Position numbers and translations under genes: made by a program. Positions 52,149 through 60,658 of a DNA stretch of 64,000 nucleotides are shown here, piece after piece. The notes below the pieces were generated by a model that was not told the DNA's origin, did not search any database, and worked only from the letters and a program-made list of their open reading frames with translations. Position 1 is the stretch's first letter. Each line of letters opens with the position of its first letter. The DNA comes from an uncultured Eggerthellaceae bacterium. GTDB lineage: Bacteria > Actinomycetota > Coriobacteriia > Coriobacteriales > Eggerthellaceae. The stretch covers positions 1-64,000 of the forward strand of contig CAJOIP010000021.1 of the NCBI GenBank assembly GCA_905234785.1, read 5' to 3'.

Positions 52149-52905
52149 CCTCCCTCATCATGAGCGCCTGCTCCACGTGGTCGCACACAAGCTGCTGAAT
52201 GCCGGCGTATTCGCCAAGGCCCTTCAACACGGGAACCGCCTCGAGCCCGCATGCGGCAACGCGGCTGGCCCACGAGTCGTCATCCTCGCCCGCCAAGTCG
52301 TTTTTCGCATGATCGCCGGCAACGATCATGAGCGGCGCCAAGTGCACGCGCGCAGCCCCGCTCGCCTGAACGAGCGGCCATACGTCGTCGAACGTCGGCT
52401 CGCCTTCCACCGTCGCCACGAAAAAGCGGTCGTTGCCCTGCGCATGGAACGCTTCCTGCACCTGACGGTACACCTCGTTGCCGCCGGTCGGCGATCCGTG
52501 GCCCATCAGCAGCACTGCGTCGTCGGCACCCAGGCCTGCAAACTCATCGGCAATGGCGCGCGCCACGGCGGCCTGATCGCCAGGGGAATTCAGCAACGGC
52601 TCGGCAATCTCCGTCGGAATGTTGCGCTCGGCGGCCCACGGAATAACGGCTTTCTCGATCTTGGCCATCTCGGCGCCGTGCATGAGGCACGTCGTCGACA
52701 CGATCAGGTCGTCCACGCCGTCCAGCGTATCGTGGTGCTCTCCGCGCTCGGCAGCCACCTTCTTTATGATCATGCCGCTCGTCCACGCGCTGTACGGCGT
52801 GCAATCCGGAAACGCCGCGCGCACCTTCGCCTGAATGGCGTCGATGGTCTTCACGCGCGTATCCTCGTGCGACGTTCCGAAGCTCACGAACAGCATGCCC
52901 CTCAT
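52132..52905 (-). CDS. cbiK: Cytoplasmic sirohydrochlorin cobaltochelatase
   Basis: FVSFGTSHEDTR, LMHGAE, LLMGHGSP, VAGDHAKND. Confidence 0.9.
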   Translation of the reverse strand: MRGMLFVSFGTSHEDTRVKTIDAIQAKVRAAFPDCTPYSAWTSGMIIKKVAAERGEHHDTLDGVDDLIVSTTCLMHGAEMAKIEKAVIPWAAERNIPTEIAEPLLNSPGDQAAVARAIADEFAGLGADDAVLLMGHGSPTGGNEVYRQVQEAFHAQGNDRFFVATVEGEPTFDDVWPLVQASGAARVHLAPLMIVAGDHAKNDLAGEDDDSWASRVAACGLEAVPVLKGLGEYAGIQQLVCDHVEQALMMREVALRG

Positions 52906-52915
52906 ATGCGCCCCC

Positions 52916-53647
52916 TTACAGGTTTTTCTTCTTATAGATGAACGCAAACGAAATGCCCGCGAACACCGCCAGGTACACCGCCAACACCACAAGCCCCATC
53001 AGGTTGGGGTCGTTGCCCTGCGCGATGGCGCGCACCATGTCGGAAGTTTGCGACAACGGCAGCGCCTGCACGAATTCCTTGATGCCGTGCGGCATCTGGT
53101 CGGTCGAGAAGAACGTGTTGCACAGAAACGACATGGGCATGATGATATAGGTGTTGAACCGCGGTGCGTCGGTGTAGCTCTTCGCCAAAAACGACAACGC
53201 CACCGCAATCGTGGCGAACACGGTGCCGTTCACGAACATGATGACGAACGACAGCCAGTTGAACACGAGCGACGTGCGGATGGGCGATATCAGCAGCAAG
53301 ATGACCACCGCCGCGTACATGCCGCGCAGCGCGCCGCCCACAATCTGCCCCACGATGAACTGCCACAACGGCGTGGGCGACACCATCACCTGATCGAGCG
53401 CTTTCTCGTACAGGCGCTGCACGCTCATGTTCTGCGACACGGCGCTGAAGCTGCCGGTCATCGTGACCATGGCCACGATGCCGGGAATCAGAAAGTTCAG
53501 GTACGGCTCGCCGTGCGAGGTGGTCTGAATGCCCAGCCCGAACACGAGCAGGTACATGAGCGGCGAGATCATGGCCGCGACCGTGATCTTGTAGAAGTCG
53601 CGTTTGAACTCCGCCCATTTTTCCCACAGTACCGTGATGATGCCCAT
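52916..53647 (-). CDS. ABC-2 type transporter permease
   Basis: Six-TM ABC-2 pattern, FLIPGIVAMVTMTGSFSAVSQNM. Confidence 0.88.
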   Translation of the reverse strand: MGIITVLWEKWAEFKRDFYKITVAAMISPLMYLLVFGLGIQTTSHGEPYLNFLIPGIVAMVTMTGSFSAVSQNMSVQRLYEKALDQVMVSPTPLWQFIVGQIVGGALRGMYAAVVILLLISPIRTSLVFNWLSFVIMFVNGTVFATIAVALSFLAKSYTDAPRFNTYIIMPMSFLCNTFFSTDQMPHGIKEFVQALPLSQTSDMVRAIAQGNDPNLMGLVVLAVYLAVFAGISFAFIYKKKNL

Positions 53648-53688
53648 AATTACTTCCGCCGTTGCATCTGGCGCCCCATTCCAGCTCA

Positions 53689-53816
53689 GGAAACGCCGGC
53701 TGATTCCGCCTCAGGATGCCGCCTACAGCTGCTCGGCGGGTATCTGCAAACCATCCCCATGACTATGCCGCCTGCGCAAGCGGCCACATCCTGAGGCGGA
53801 ATCAGCCGGCGTTTCC
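53689..53816. repeat. 30-bp perfect inverted repeat around a conserved core
   Basis: 53689-53718 is the exact reverse complement of 53787-53816; core related to 50918-51070. Confidence 0.92.
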
Positions 53817-54659
53817 CTACCTTTTCGTAATGCGGTGGCCCACCCTTTCCACGAACACGTCTTCCAATGTCGTCGCGCGCAGCACGGCGTCGTCCGGCAG
53901 CTCGCGCAACCGTTCGATCGCCGCTTCGCGCGTGGGGAAATACTCGCTTTCCAACTTGCCATCCACCAGGTTGTCGATGGCGAAGGGACCCAGCTGGTCG
54001 ATGAGCGCAAGCGGCGCATCCACCACGTCGAGCTTGCCGCCGTCGATGAACGCCACGCGGTTGCAGAGCGCCTGCGCCTCGTCGATGTAATGAGTCGTCA
54101 GCAAGATGGTGAGGTTGCGGTCCTTCAGGCTGCGCAGCAAGTCCCACATCTGGCGGCGCGCCAGGGCATCCATGCCGGCCGTGGGCTCGTCGAGCAGCAG
54201 GATCTCGGGTTCCACCATGAGCGCGCGGCAAATCATGAGCTTGCGCTTCATGCCGCCGGAAAGATGGCGTACCGTGCGATGCCCGAAATCGGAAAGGCCC
54301 GCGAACTCGAAAAGCTCTTCGGTTTTCGCGCGGATCTCCTTCTTGCGCATGTAATACAGGCGGCCCTGGTATTCCATGACCTCGTTCATGGTCATGTCCT
54401 GGCGCATGGAATACTCCTGCGTCACCACCGACAGCTTGCGTTTCACGGCGGCCGCCTTGCGGTTCAGCTGCTGTCCGTCGATCAGGATCTCGCCCGACGT
54501 CGGCAGCAGCACCGTCGACATCATGCTGATGGTCGTGGTCTTGCCCGCACCGTTCGGGCCGAGCAGCCCCATAAACTCGTTCGTCTGAATGGTCAAGTTC
54601 AGGTGGTCGACAGCGGTGAAGTCGCCGAATCGTTTTGTCAGGTCGCGAATCTCGATCAT
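53817..54659 (-). CDS. ABC transporter ATP-binding protein (ABC-2 associated)
   Basis: GPNGAGKTTT, LSGGMKRKLMICRAL, LLLDEPTAGMD. Confidence 0.93.
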   Translation of the reverse strand: MIEIRDLTKRFGDFTAVDHLNLTIQTNEFMGLLGPNGAGKTTTISMMSTVLLPTSGEILIDGQQLNRKAAAVKRKLSVVTQEYSMRQDMTMNEVMEYQGRLYYMRKKEIRAKTEELFEFAGLSDFGHRTVRHLSGGMKRKLMICRALMVEPEILLLDEPTAGMDALARRQMWDLLRSLKDRNLTILLTTHYIDEAQALCNRVAFIDGGKLDVVDAPLALIDQLGPFAIDNLVDGKLESEYFPTREAAIERLRELPDDAVLRATTLEDVFVERVGHRITKR

Positions 54660-54774
54660 CGAAGCAACTCCGCTGGATGCTGGGCGGGCAAAGCCCGAGA
54701 TCCCTCGCTAACGCTCGGGATGACAAAGGGGGCGTGCTTCGCGCTCCGCTCGGGTTGACAAATATGGGGCATGC

Positions 54775-55464
54775 TTACGCGCCCTTCACGATGACGACCG
54801 AGAAGTAATCGCCGTCTTCGTCGATATCGGCAAGGTGGGGAAACACCTTTTCATCGGGCAGCCCGCAATTGGCGACCATGCTGGCACGGTCGAGTTCGCC
54901 GCGCGCTTCCAGCTTGTCGCGCAAATCGTGCACAGCCTTGCCCGATTTCATGAACACCTTGTTCGCCGGCACGTTCAAGATCTCGTCGACGTTGCCCGAC
55001 ATGACCGGCGAAACGAGCAAGCGCTCGGAACCTTCGCACAGCACCATGCCCAGCCGGGCCGCGCTCGCTGAAAAAGACGTGACGCCCGGGATGATTTCCA
55101 CATCGTAGCCGGCAGCGCGCACCCGCTCGTTCACGGGCGCGAAACTGGCGTACACGCCGATGTCGCCAAGGCACAGGTAGGCGACGTTGCGCCCCTCGGC
55201 CAGAAACTCGCAAATCCTCCGCGCGTTCTCGGCATAGGCGGCCTGGCGCACCTGCGCATCGCGCGTCATGGGCGTCGAGCACTCAATCTGGGGCTTGCCC
55301 TTTATGTGTTCCGCAGCAATGGAAAGCGCCGTCTGACGTCCATGCCCGATGTTGGGCACCGCGATAACATCAGCTTCGCGAATGGCGCGTATCGCCTTCA
55401 GCGTAAGCAATTCGGGATCGCCCGGGCCCACGCTCACGCCATAGAGTGTTCCTTTAACCACCAT
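54775..55464 (-). CDS. cbiL: Precorrin-2 C20-methyltransferase
   Basis: LYGVSVGPGDPELLTLKA and VAYLCLGDIGVYAS. Confidence 0.9.
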   Translation of the reverse strand: MVVKGTLYGVSVGPGDPELLTLKAIRAIREADVIAVPNIGHGRQTALSIAAEHIKGKPQIECSTPMTRDAQVRQAAYAENARRICEFLAEGRNVAYLCLGDIGVYASFAPVNERVRAAGYDVEIIPGVTSFSASAARLGMVLCEGSERLLVSPVMSGNVDEILNVPANKVFMKSGKAVHDLRDKLEARGELDRASMVANCGLPDEKVFPHLADIDEDGDYFSVVIVKGA

Positions 55465-55558
55465 GATTCCCTTCTTGACGATTCCCATCATTCTACATCG
55501 CAAGCGAAGAGCTGCGTGTGCGAGAAGCCAAAAGCCGCTTTCGATGGCTGGCTGGAGC

Positions 55559-56428
55559 TTACAGCTCTTCCAACTCGATGTTGCCGGTTATGGGATCGAA
55601 GACGCCAGGCTCGAGGTCGTACAGGTCGTTGATGACTTCAGGCGTGAAAATCTCGTCGGGCGCGCCCTGCGCGCAGACGCGGTCGCCCTTGATGCACATA
55701 ACGTAGTCGCTTACCTTGCGCGCAAGCGGTAGCTCGTGCAGCGACATGATGACCGCCACGTCGCGCGTGCGCACCAGGCGGCGCAGCACGTTCAAAAGCT
55801 CGATCTCGTAATGGATGTCCAGGTAGTTCGTCGGCTCGTCGAGCATGATCACATGCGGTTCCTGCGCGATGGCGCGCGCGAGCATGATGCGCTGGCGCTG
55901 GCCGTCGGAAATCTGCATGAAGTCGCGGTCGCGCAAATCCCACACGTGCACCATATCCATGGCCTCGCGCACCTTGACGCGGTCTTCCTCGTCGAGGATA
56001 CCCAAACGCCCCGTATACGGGTAGCGGCCCGTTTCCACGATGTCGGCGCACGTCAGAAGCTCGGTGCGCATGCGCTCGGTCAGCATGACCGACAGCTCCA
56101 GCGACATTTCGTGGGCCGAAAGCTCGCCCACGGGCTTTCCCGAGATGAACACGGCCCCGCCGAGCGATTCCAAATAGCCCACGATGCTCTTCAGGATGGT
56201 GGACTTGCCCGCGCCGTTCGGGCCGATGAGCGTGAGGATCTCGCCCGCGTGCAGCTGGATGTTCACATCGCTTATCAGCGGCACGCCATCGTAGCCGACA
56301 ACGAGGTCCTTGGTTTCGAGATAACATGCCTTTTCTACCGTAGGGGCGCTCTCCGAGCGACCGCCGACCGCGGTAGAGGGGCGCTCGGAGAGCGCCCCTA
56401 CGGGATTATTTGCTCCGGGAGCGTTCAT
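55559..56428 (-). CDS. FecE/BtuD-type ABC ATPase
   Basis: GPNGAGKSTILKSI, ISDGQRQRIMLARA, LDEPTNYLD; N-term contains a translated palindromic element. Confidence 0.92.
   Translation of the reverse strand: MNAPGANNPVGALSERPSTAVGGRSESAPTVEKACYLETKDLVVGYDGVPLISDVNIQLHAGEILTLIGPNGAGKSTILKSIVGYLESLGGAVFISGKPVGELSAHEMSLELSVMLTERMRTELLTCADIVETGRYPYTGRLGILDEEDRVKVREAMDMVHVWDLRDRDFMQISDGQRQRIMLARAIAQEPHVIMLDEPTNYLDIHYEIELLNVLRRLVRTRDVAVIMSLHELPLARKVSDYVMCIKGDRVCAQGAPDEIFTPEVINDLYDLEPGVFDPITGNIELEEL
56338..56403. repeat. Palindromic element inside the ATPase coding sequence
   Basis: CCGTAGGGGCGCTCTCCGAGCG (56338-56359) is the exact reverse complement of 56382-56403; translated as PVGALSERPSTAVGGRSESAPT. 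Confidence 0.85.
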
Positions 56429-57480
56429 TAGCGCCTCGCCTTCTCGCGTTTCAACAAGATGCTGATGACGATGGGTGCGCCGAAGATGGCCGTGACCGCC
56501 GAGATGGAAACCTCGGTCGGGGCGAACACGCACCGTGCGATGAGGTCGCAGAACAAGCAGAAGATGGCACCGCCCAAGAACGCGCCGGGTATGACCACGA
56601 GCGGCTTCGACGTACCGAGCGCGCGCTTGATCACATGCGGCACGGCAATGCCGACGAAGCTGATGGGGCCGGCGAACGCCGTCACAGTGGCCGCGAGCAA
56701 GCTCGACAGCAAGATGAGCGCAATGCGGAAAAAGCGGATGTTCACGCCCATGCTGCGCGCGTACTGCTCGCCCAGCTGGAAGGCCCCGATGGGCTTCGAC
56801 ATGCAGAACACGGCAATGCTCGCCACGATGACGACGACCGTCATGATGCCGATGTCGTTCCAATTCGCACCCGAGAAACTTCCGAGCGACCAGTTCTTCA
56901 GGTTCACGATGTTGGCGTCGGACGCGAACGTGATAAGGAAGTCGGTGGCAGCCGAGCAGATGTAGCCGATCATGACGCCGGCCACGATGAGCATCGACAT
57001 CGAGTTGATGCGCCGCGACACCAGCAACACGAAGATCATCGCCAACAGCGAGCCGACGAATGCCGAGACCACCATCATGCCGCTCGTCATGACGCCCGAC
57101 CCGCCCACGACCACGATCATGACCAAAGCCACGACGAGCTTCGCGCCCGAGCTGATGCCCAGGATGAACGGGCCGGCGATAGGATTGTTGAAGAACGTCT
57201 GCAACAGGAAGCCCGACAGCGCCAACGCGCCGCCCAGCAGCGCCGCCGAAATCAGGCGCGGCAAACGGATGCTCCAGATAACCTGGTAGTTCGTGCTTTC
57301 GGCGCCCTGGCCGAAGAGTATTGCCCACACGTCGCCGATGGGCACGTTCAGGCTGCCGATGCACAGGTTTGCCGCCGACAGCAGCACGAGCAGCACGGCC
57401 AGCGCCGAGAAGACGACGGTCACCCGCCGATGCCGCACGCTGCGACCGAACGCATCGTCTAGTTCGCTTTGCTTCTGCAT
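56428..57480 (-). CDS. FecCD/BtuC-type ABC permease
   Basis: RLPRLISAALLGGALALSGFLLQTFFNNPIAGPFILGISSGA. Confidence 0.92.
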   Translation of the reverse strand: MQKQSELDDAFGRSVRHRRVTVVFSALAVLLVLLSAANLCIGSLNVPIGDVWAILFGQGAESTNYQVIWSIRLPRLISAALLGGALALSGFLLQTFFNNPIAGPFILGISSGAKLVVALVMIVVVGGSGVMTSGMMVVSAFVGSLLAMIFVLLVSRRINSMSMLIVAGVMIGYICSAATDFLITFASDANIVNLKNWSLGSFSGANWNDIGIMTVVVIVASIAVFCMSKPIGAFQLGEQYARSMGVNIRFFRIALILLSSLLAATVTAFAGPISFVGIAVPHVIKRALGTSKPLVVIPGAFLGGAIFCLFCDLIARCVFAPTEVSISAVTAIFGAPIVISILLKREKARR

Positions 57481-57510
57481 CTGCCCCCCTTGCAAATGCG
57501 CTCCGTCTCC

Positions 57511-57588
57511 TTGTCGTGCTGAGCGAAGCGAAGCATCTCCCCCGCTGCATCGGGGGAGATCCCTCGGGCTTCGCCCTCGGGATGACAA
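57511..57588. repeat. TTGTCRTSCTGAGCG-type palindromic repeat
   Basis: TTGTCGTGCTGAGCGAAGCGAAGCATCTCCC ... CTCGGGATGACAA. Confidence 0.7.
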
Positions 57589-57599
57589 GAAGAAGGCGC

Positions 57600-59135
57600 C
57601 TATTTCAACTTGCTCACGTACAGCGTATCGGCTCCCGAACCGGTGACCGCCGCGTTGAAGTCGGCGATGATGCGACCCGTCTGCATCATCTGCTGGTACA
57701 TGTTCTCGCTCGTCACCCACACGTCGCCGTTTCGAACGGCCTTGAAGTCGCCCAGCAGCGCGTTTTTTTGCACAAGGTCGGCCAGCTTCGACACGCTGCC
57801 GTCGATGGAAGCGTTGTAAATGATGACGTCGGCATCCTTGCCCAAGGCGTAGAAGCGCTCCATTTCCAGCGTCACGCTGCTCGTGGAGCCCTCGCCTTCC
57901 GATAGCTCGTCAAACACGTAGTGGCCGCCGGCCTGCTCGATCATCTTGGTGATGTAGTCGCCGGGCTTGCGCACGACCGCCGCCCCATTTGAATTGATGT
58001 AGAAGAACGCCACGGTCTTGCCCGTGTCGGCACTATCGATGCCGCCCACTTGCGCCACCTGCTCGTCGAACAGCTGCTGCGCCTTGTCTTCCATATCGAG
58101 CATGGCACCGTAGCACTTCACCCACTCGGTGCGGCCGAGCGGCTCCGATTCGTAGCTCGACATCTCGGTGAACACGGGAATGCCCAACTCGATGAGCTTC
58201 TCGCGCACAGCCGGCGTGTGGTTGATCATCGTCGATTCGACGGCCAGCTTCACGCCCTTGCCGAGCAACAGCTCGTAATCGGGCGTATTGTACTTGCCAC
58301 CGTACACCATAGCACCCGATTCCATGGCCTTCTCGGCGGCGGGAATGTACCAATTGTCCTTGGAAATGCCCGACACCGTGATGCAATCGAGCGCGCCAAG
58401 CGCATCGAACAGGCACATCGTGTCGGACGCAACCAAGTACACATCGGAAAGCGGCTGTTGAATGACCGCGATGTCGCTCGCGAGGCCAGACGGCACCTCG
58501 GCGCCTTTGGGCACCGTCAGGTAGCGGCCTCCGTCCGAAAGGCAGAACAGCTTGTAGCCGCCGTCGTAGTAATCGACCGTGAAGCATTTCGCGTACTGCA
58601 GCGGCATCGAGCGCACCGCCTTCCACCCATTGCCCAAATCGGCGTTGTGGAAGTTGGCCACCTGCACGGTCGTCGGGCCTTCAGCAGTGTCGTCTTCGGC
58701 GCTCGCCTCGAAACTTATCGTGTAATCAATCAGGTGCGGCGTGCTCATGGCCGTGGTCTCAGCCTGCACGGGGAAATCCTCGTCAAGCGAGGCCACGGGA
58801 ATCTCGAACGTCGAATTGCCCGACTCGTTCACGGGCAAGTACTCCACGCCGTCGACGACCATCTTGTCGTAGTTCGAGCTCGACCACACGACCGTGAGCG
58901 TCATCGAACCGTCTTCGGCAACCGCCACCTTCGCGGGGCTTTCGATGCTCGCACGGCCCGAGCCTCCCGTAAGCACGACGTCGACCTCGTGCTCTGAAGC
59001 CTGGGAAGCGGTTGCGGCCGAAGAGGAGCCCGCCAACGAGCCGGCGCCGACGCCAGTCGCCCCGCACCCCGCGCAGAGCGCGAGCGCGGAAAGCAGAGCT
59101 GCCGTCATTGCCGCAGTTATGAACCTTTTTAGCAT
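57600..59135 (-). CDS. ABC substrate-binding lipoprotein with N-terminal surface domain B fused to a BtuF/FecB-like domain
   Basis: Lipobox LCAGCG; TGGSGRASIESP...WSSSNYDKMVVD...ETTAMSTP; then periplasmic-binding-like domain. Confidence 0.85.
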   Translation of the reverse strand: MLKRFITAAMTAALLSALALCAGCGATGVGAGSLAGSSSAATASQASEHEVDVVLTGGSGRASIESPAKVAVAEDGSMTLTVVWSSSNYDKMVVDGVEYLPVNESGNSTFEIPVASLDEDFPVQAETTAMSTPHLIDYTISFEASAEDDTAEGPTTVQVANFHNADLGNGWKAVRSMPLQYAKCFTVDYYDGGYKLFCLSDGGRYLTVPKGAEVPSGLASDIAVIQQPLSDVYLVASDTMCLFDALGALDCITVSGISKDNWYIPAAEKAMESGAMVYGGKYNTPDYELLLGKGVKLAVESTMINHTPAVREKLIELGIPVFTEMSSYESEPLGRTEWVKCYGAMLDMEDKAQQLFDEQVAQVGGIDSADTGKTVAFFYINSNGAAVVRKPGDYITKMIEQAGGHYVFDELSEGEGSTSSVTLEMERFYALGKDADVIIYNASIDGSVSKLADLVQKNALLGDFKAVRNGDVWVTSENMYQQMMQTGRIIADFNAAVTGSGADTLYVSKLK

Positions 59136-59154
59136 GATCTGGCCTTTTCTGTCC

Positions 59155-59236
59155 GATAACCATCGTGGGGGCGCTTTCCGGGCGCCTGCCTGCCATGGTT
59201 GACGGGCGCCCGGAAAGCGCCCCCACGGCGGTTATC
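59155..59236. repeat. Palindromic element, same family as 56338-56403
   Basis: 32-bp arms, 2 mismatches; both encode GALSxRPS..GRPESAPT-like strings. Confidence 0.8.
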
Positions 59237-59366
59237 GTAACTCAACTTCAACACAAAGTCGGCGGGGCAGACGAGAATACGTCCGCCCCGCCTGTAGGGA
59301 AAGGAAAGCGTTCACGGGGCGGACGGATAGCCCGCCCCGCTTACCGCTCGAGAAAACAACGCTCGC

Positions 59367-60578
59367 TTAGCCGATGACGGCCTTCACGTGATCGACGTAG
59401 ATCTGCTGGATAGCCGGGATCTCGCCCAGGCCGTTGATCTGGCAGTCGATGTTCTTGAACGCGCCAGAGGCGGTGAACTGGCTGAACCAGGACTCCTCGT
59501 CCTCGGGGTCGGCCATGTCGTTGTTGGCATGGTCGCCGGCGACGACCATCAGCGGACGCAGGATGACGTTCTCGTAGCCGGCATCCTTGACCTTGTCGAT
59601 GACGACGGAGCACTCGGTGTCAGCAGGCTCGCCCTCGACGGTGCCGACGAAGACGTTCGCATAGCCGAGCTCGTCCATGACGGTCTGCATCTGGTCATAG
59701 GTGACGTTGGCGGTGTGCGACGTGCCATGGCCCATGAGCACGAGAGCGGTCTTGGCCTCGGCAGCGGCGGCGGCGTCAGCGAAGCCAGCCTCCTGCATGG
59801 CAGCGGCCACGACGGCCTCGGCGACGGCCTTCTTGTCGTCGTTGATGACGGTGGCGTCAGCGCCCACCTCGCCGAGCAGCGGCTCGGCAACGGTGATGGT
59901 CATCTTGTCCTCGTAGGGCTTCAGGGCGGCGACGAGCTCGTCGTACTCAGCACCGTGCATGAGATGCGTCGGGGCGACGACGAGGTTCTTCACGCCAGCT
60001 TCCACAGCGGCATCGAGAGCCTGGTCAACCGTGTTGATCTGCTCGCCATCGCGGGCAGCGATGTGGTTGATGATGATCTGGGCCGTGAACGCGCGACGGA
60101 CAGCCCAATCGGGATAAGCGGCCTGGATGGCCTTCTCGACGGCGCCGATCGCGGCAACGCGGCTGTCGTTGAACGACGTGCCGAAGCTCACGACGAGGAT
60201 CTCGTTCTCCTTGTCGGGAGCGGTGGCCAGCGGGTCGTCCTTAGAGGCATCGCCCGTGTCGAGGCCGAAGTAATCGGCTTCCTCGACGAGTTCCTGCTGG
60301 GCAGGGGTCAGGGCGTCCCACGCGGCCTTGGCGGCGGCGCAGTCGGCGTCGGTCGTGTCGGTGCGCTCCTGCACCTGGATGGCCGCGATGAGCTCGTCGA
60401 CCTCGGCAGCGGCGGCGGCATCGGCGTCAGCAGAAGCAGACGAAGCCGAAGCGCTTTCGGAAGCCGAGCTGGCGCTGGCGGAGGCGGCGGAAGAGCTGCT
60501 CGAAGAGGAGCAGCCGGCGACGCCGAAGGCCAGGCAGGCCGAGACAGCCATCACGGCAAGCGGTTTAACAAACTTCAT
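59367..60578 (-). CDS. cbiK: Exported lipoprotein CbiK-type cobalt/metal chelatase
   Basis: Signal peptide with lipobox FGVAGCSSSS; Ser/Ala linker; VVSFGTSFNDSR, HLMHGAEY, VLMGHGTSHT, VVAGDHANND. Confidence 0.9.
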   Translation of the reverse strand: MKFVKPLAVMAVSACLAFGVAGCSSSSSSSAASASASSASESASASSASADADAAAAAEVDELIAAIQVQERTDTTDADCAAAKAAWDALTPAQQELVEEADYFGLDTGDASKDDPLATAPDKENEILVVSFGTSFNDSRVAAIGAVEKAIQAAYPDWAVRRAFTAQIIINHIAARDGEQINTVDQALDAAVEAGVKNLVVAPTHLMHGAEYDELVAALKPYEDKMTITVAEPLLGEVGADATVINDDKKAVAEAVVAAAMQEAGFADAAAAAEAKTALVLMGHGTSHTANVTYDQMQTVMDELGYANVFVGTVEGEPADTECSVVIDKVKDAGYENVILRPLMVVAGDHANNDMADPEDEESWFSQFTASGAFKNIDCQINGLGEIPAIQQIYVDHVKAVIG

Positions 60579-60658
60579 AGTACCTTCCCTTTCTTTTTTC
60601 CTTTACGCCTTTCCCTTTTCCGTAAAGGCGAGCCGAAACCCGCCTTGCGAAACCATGG

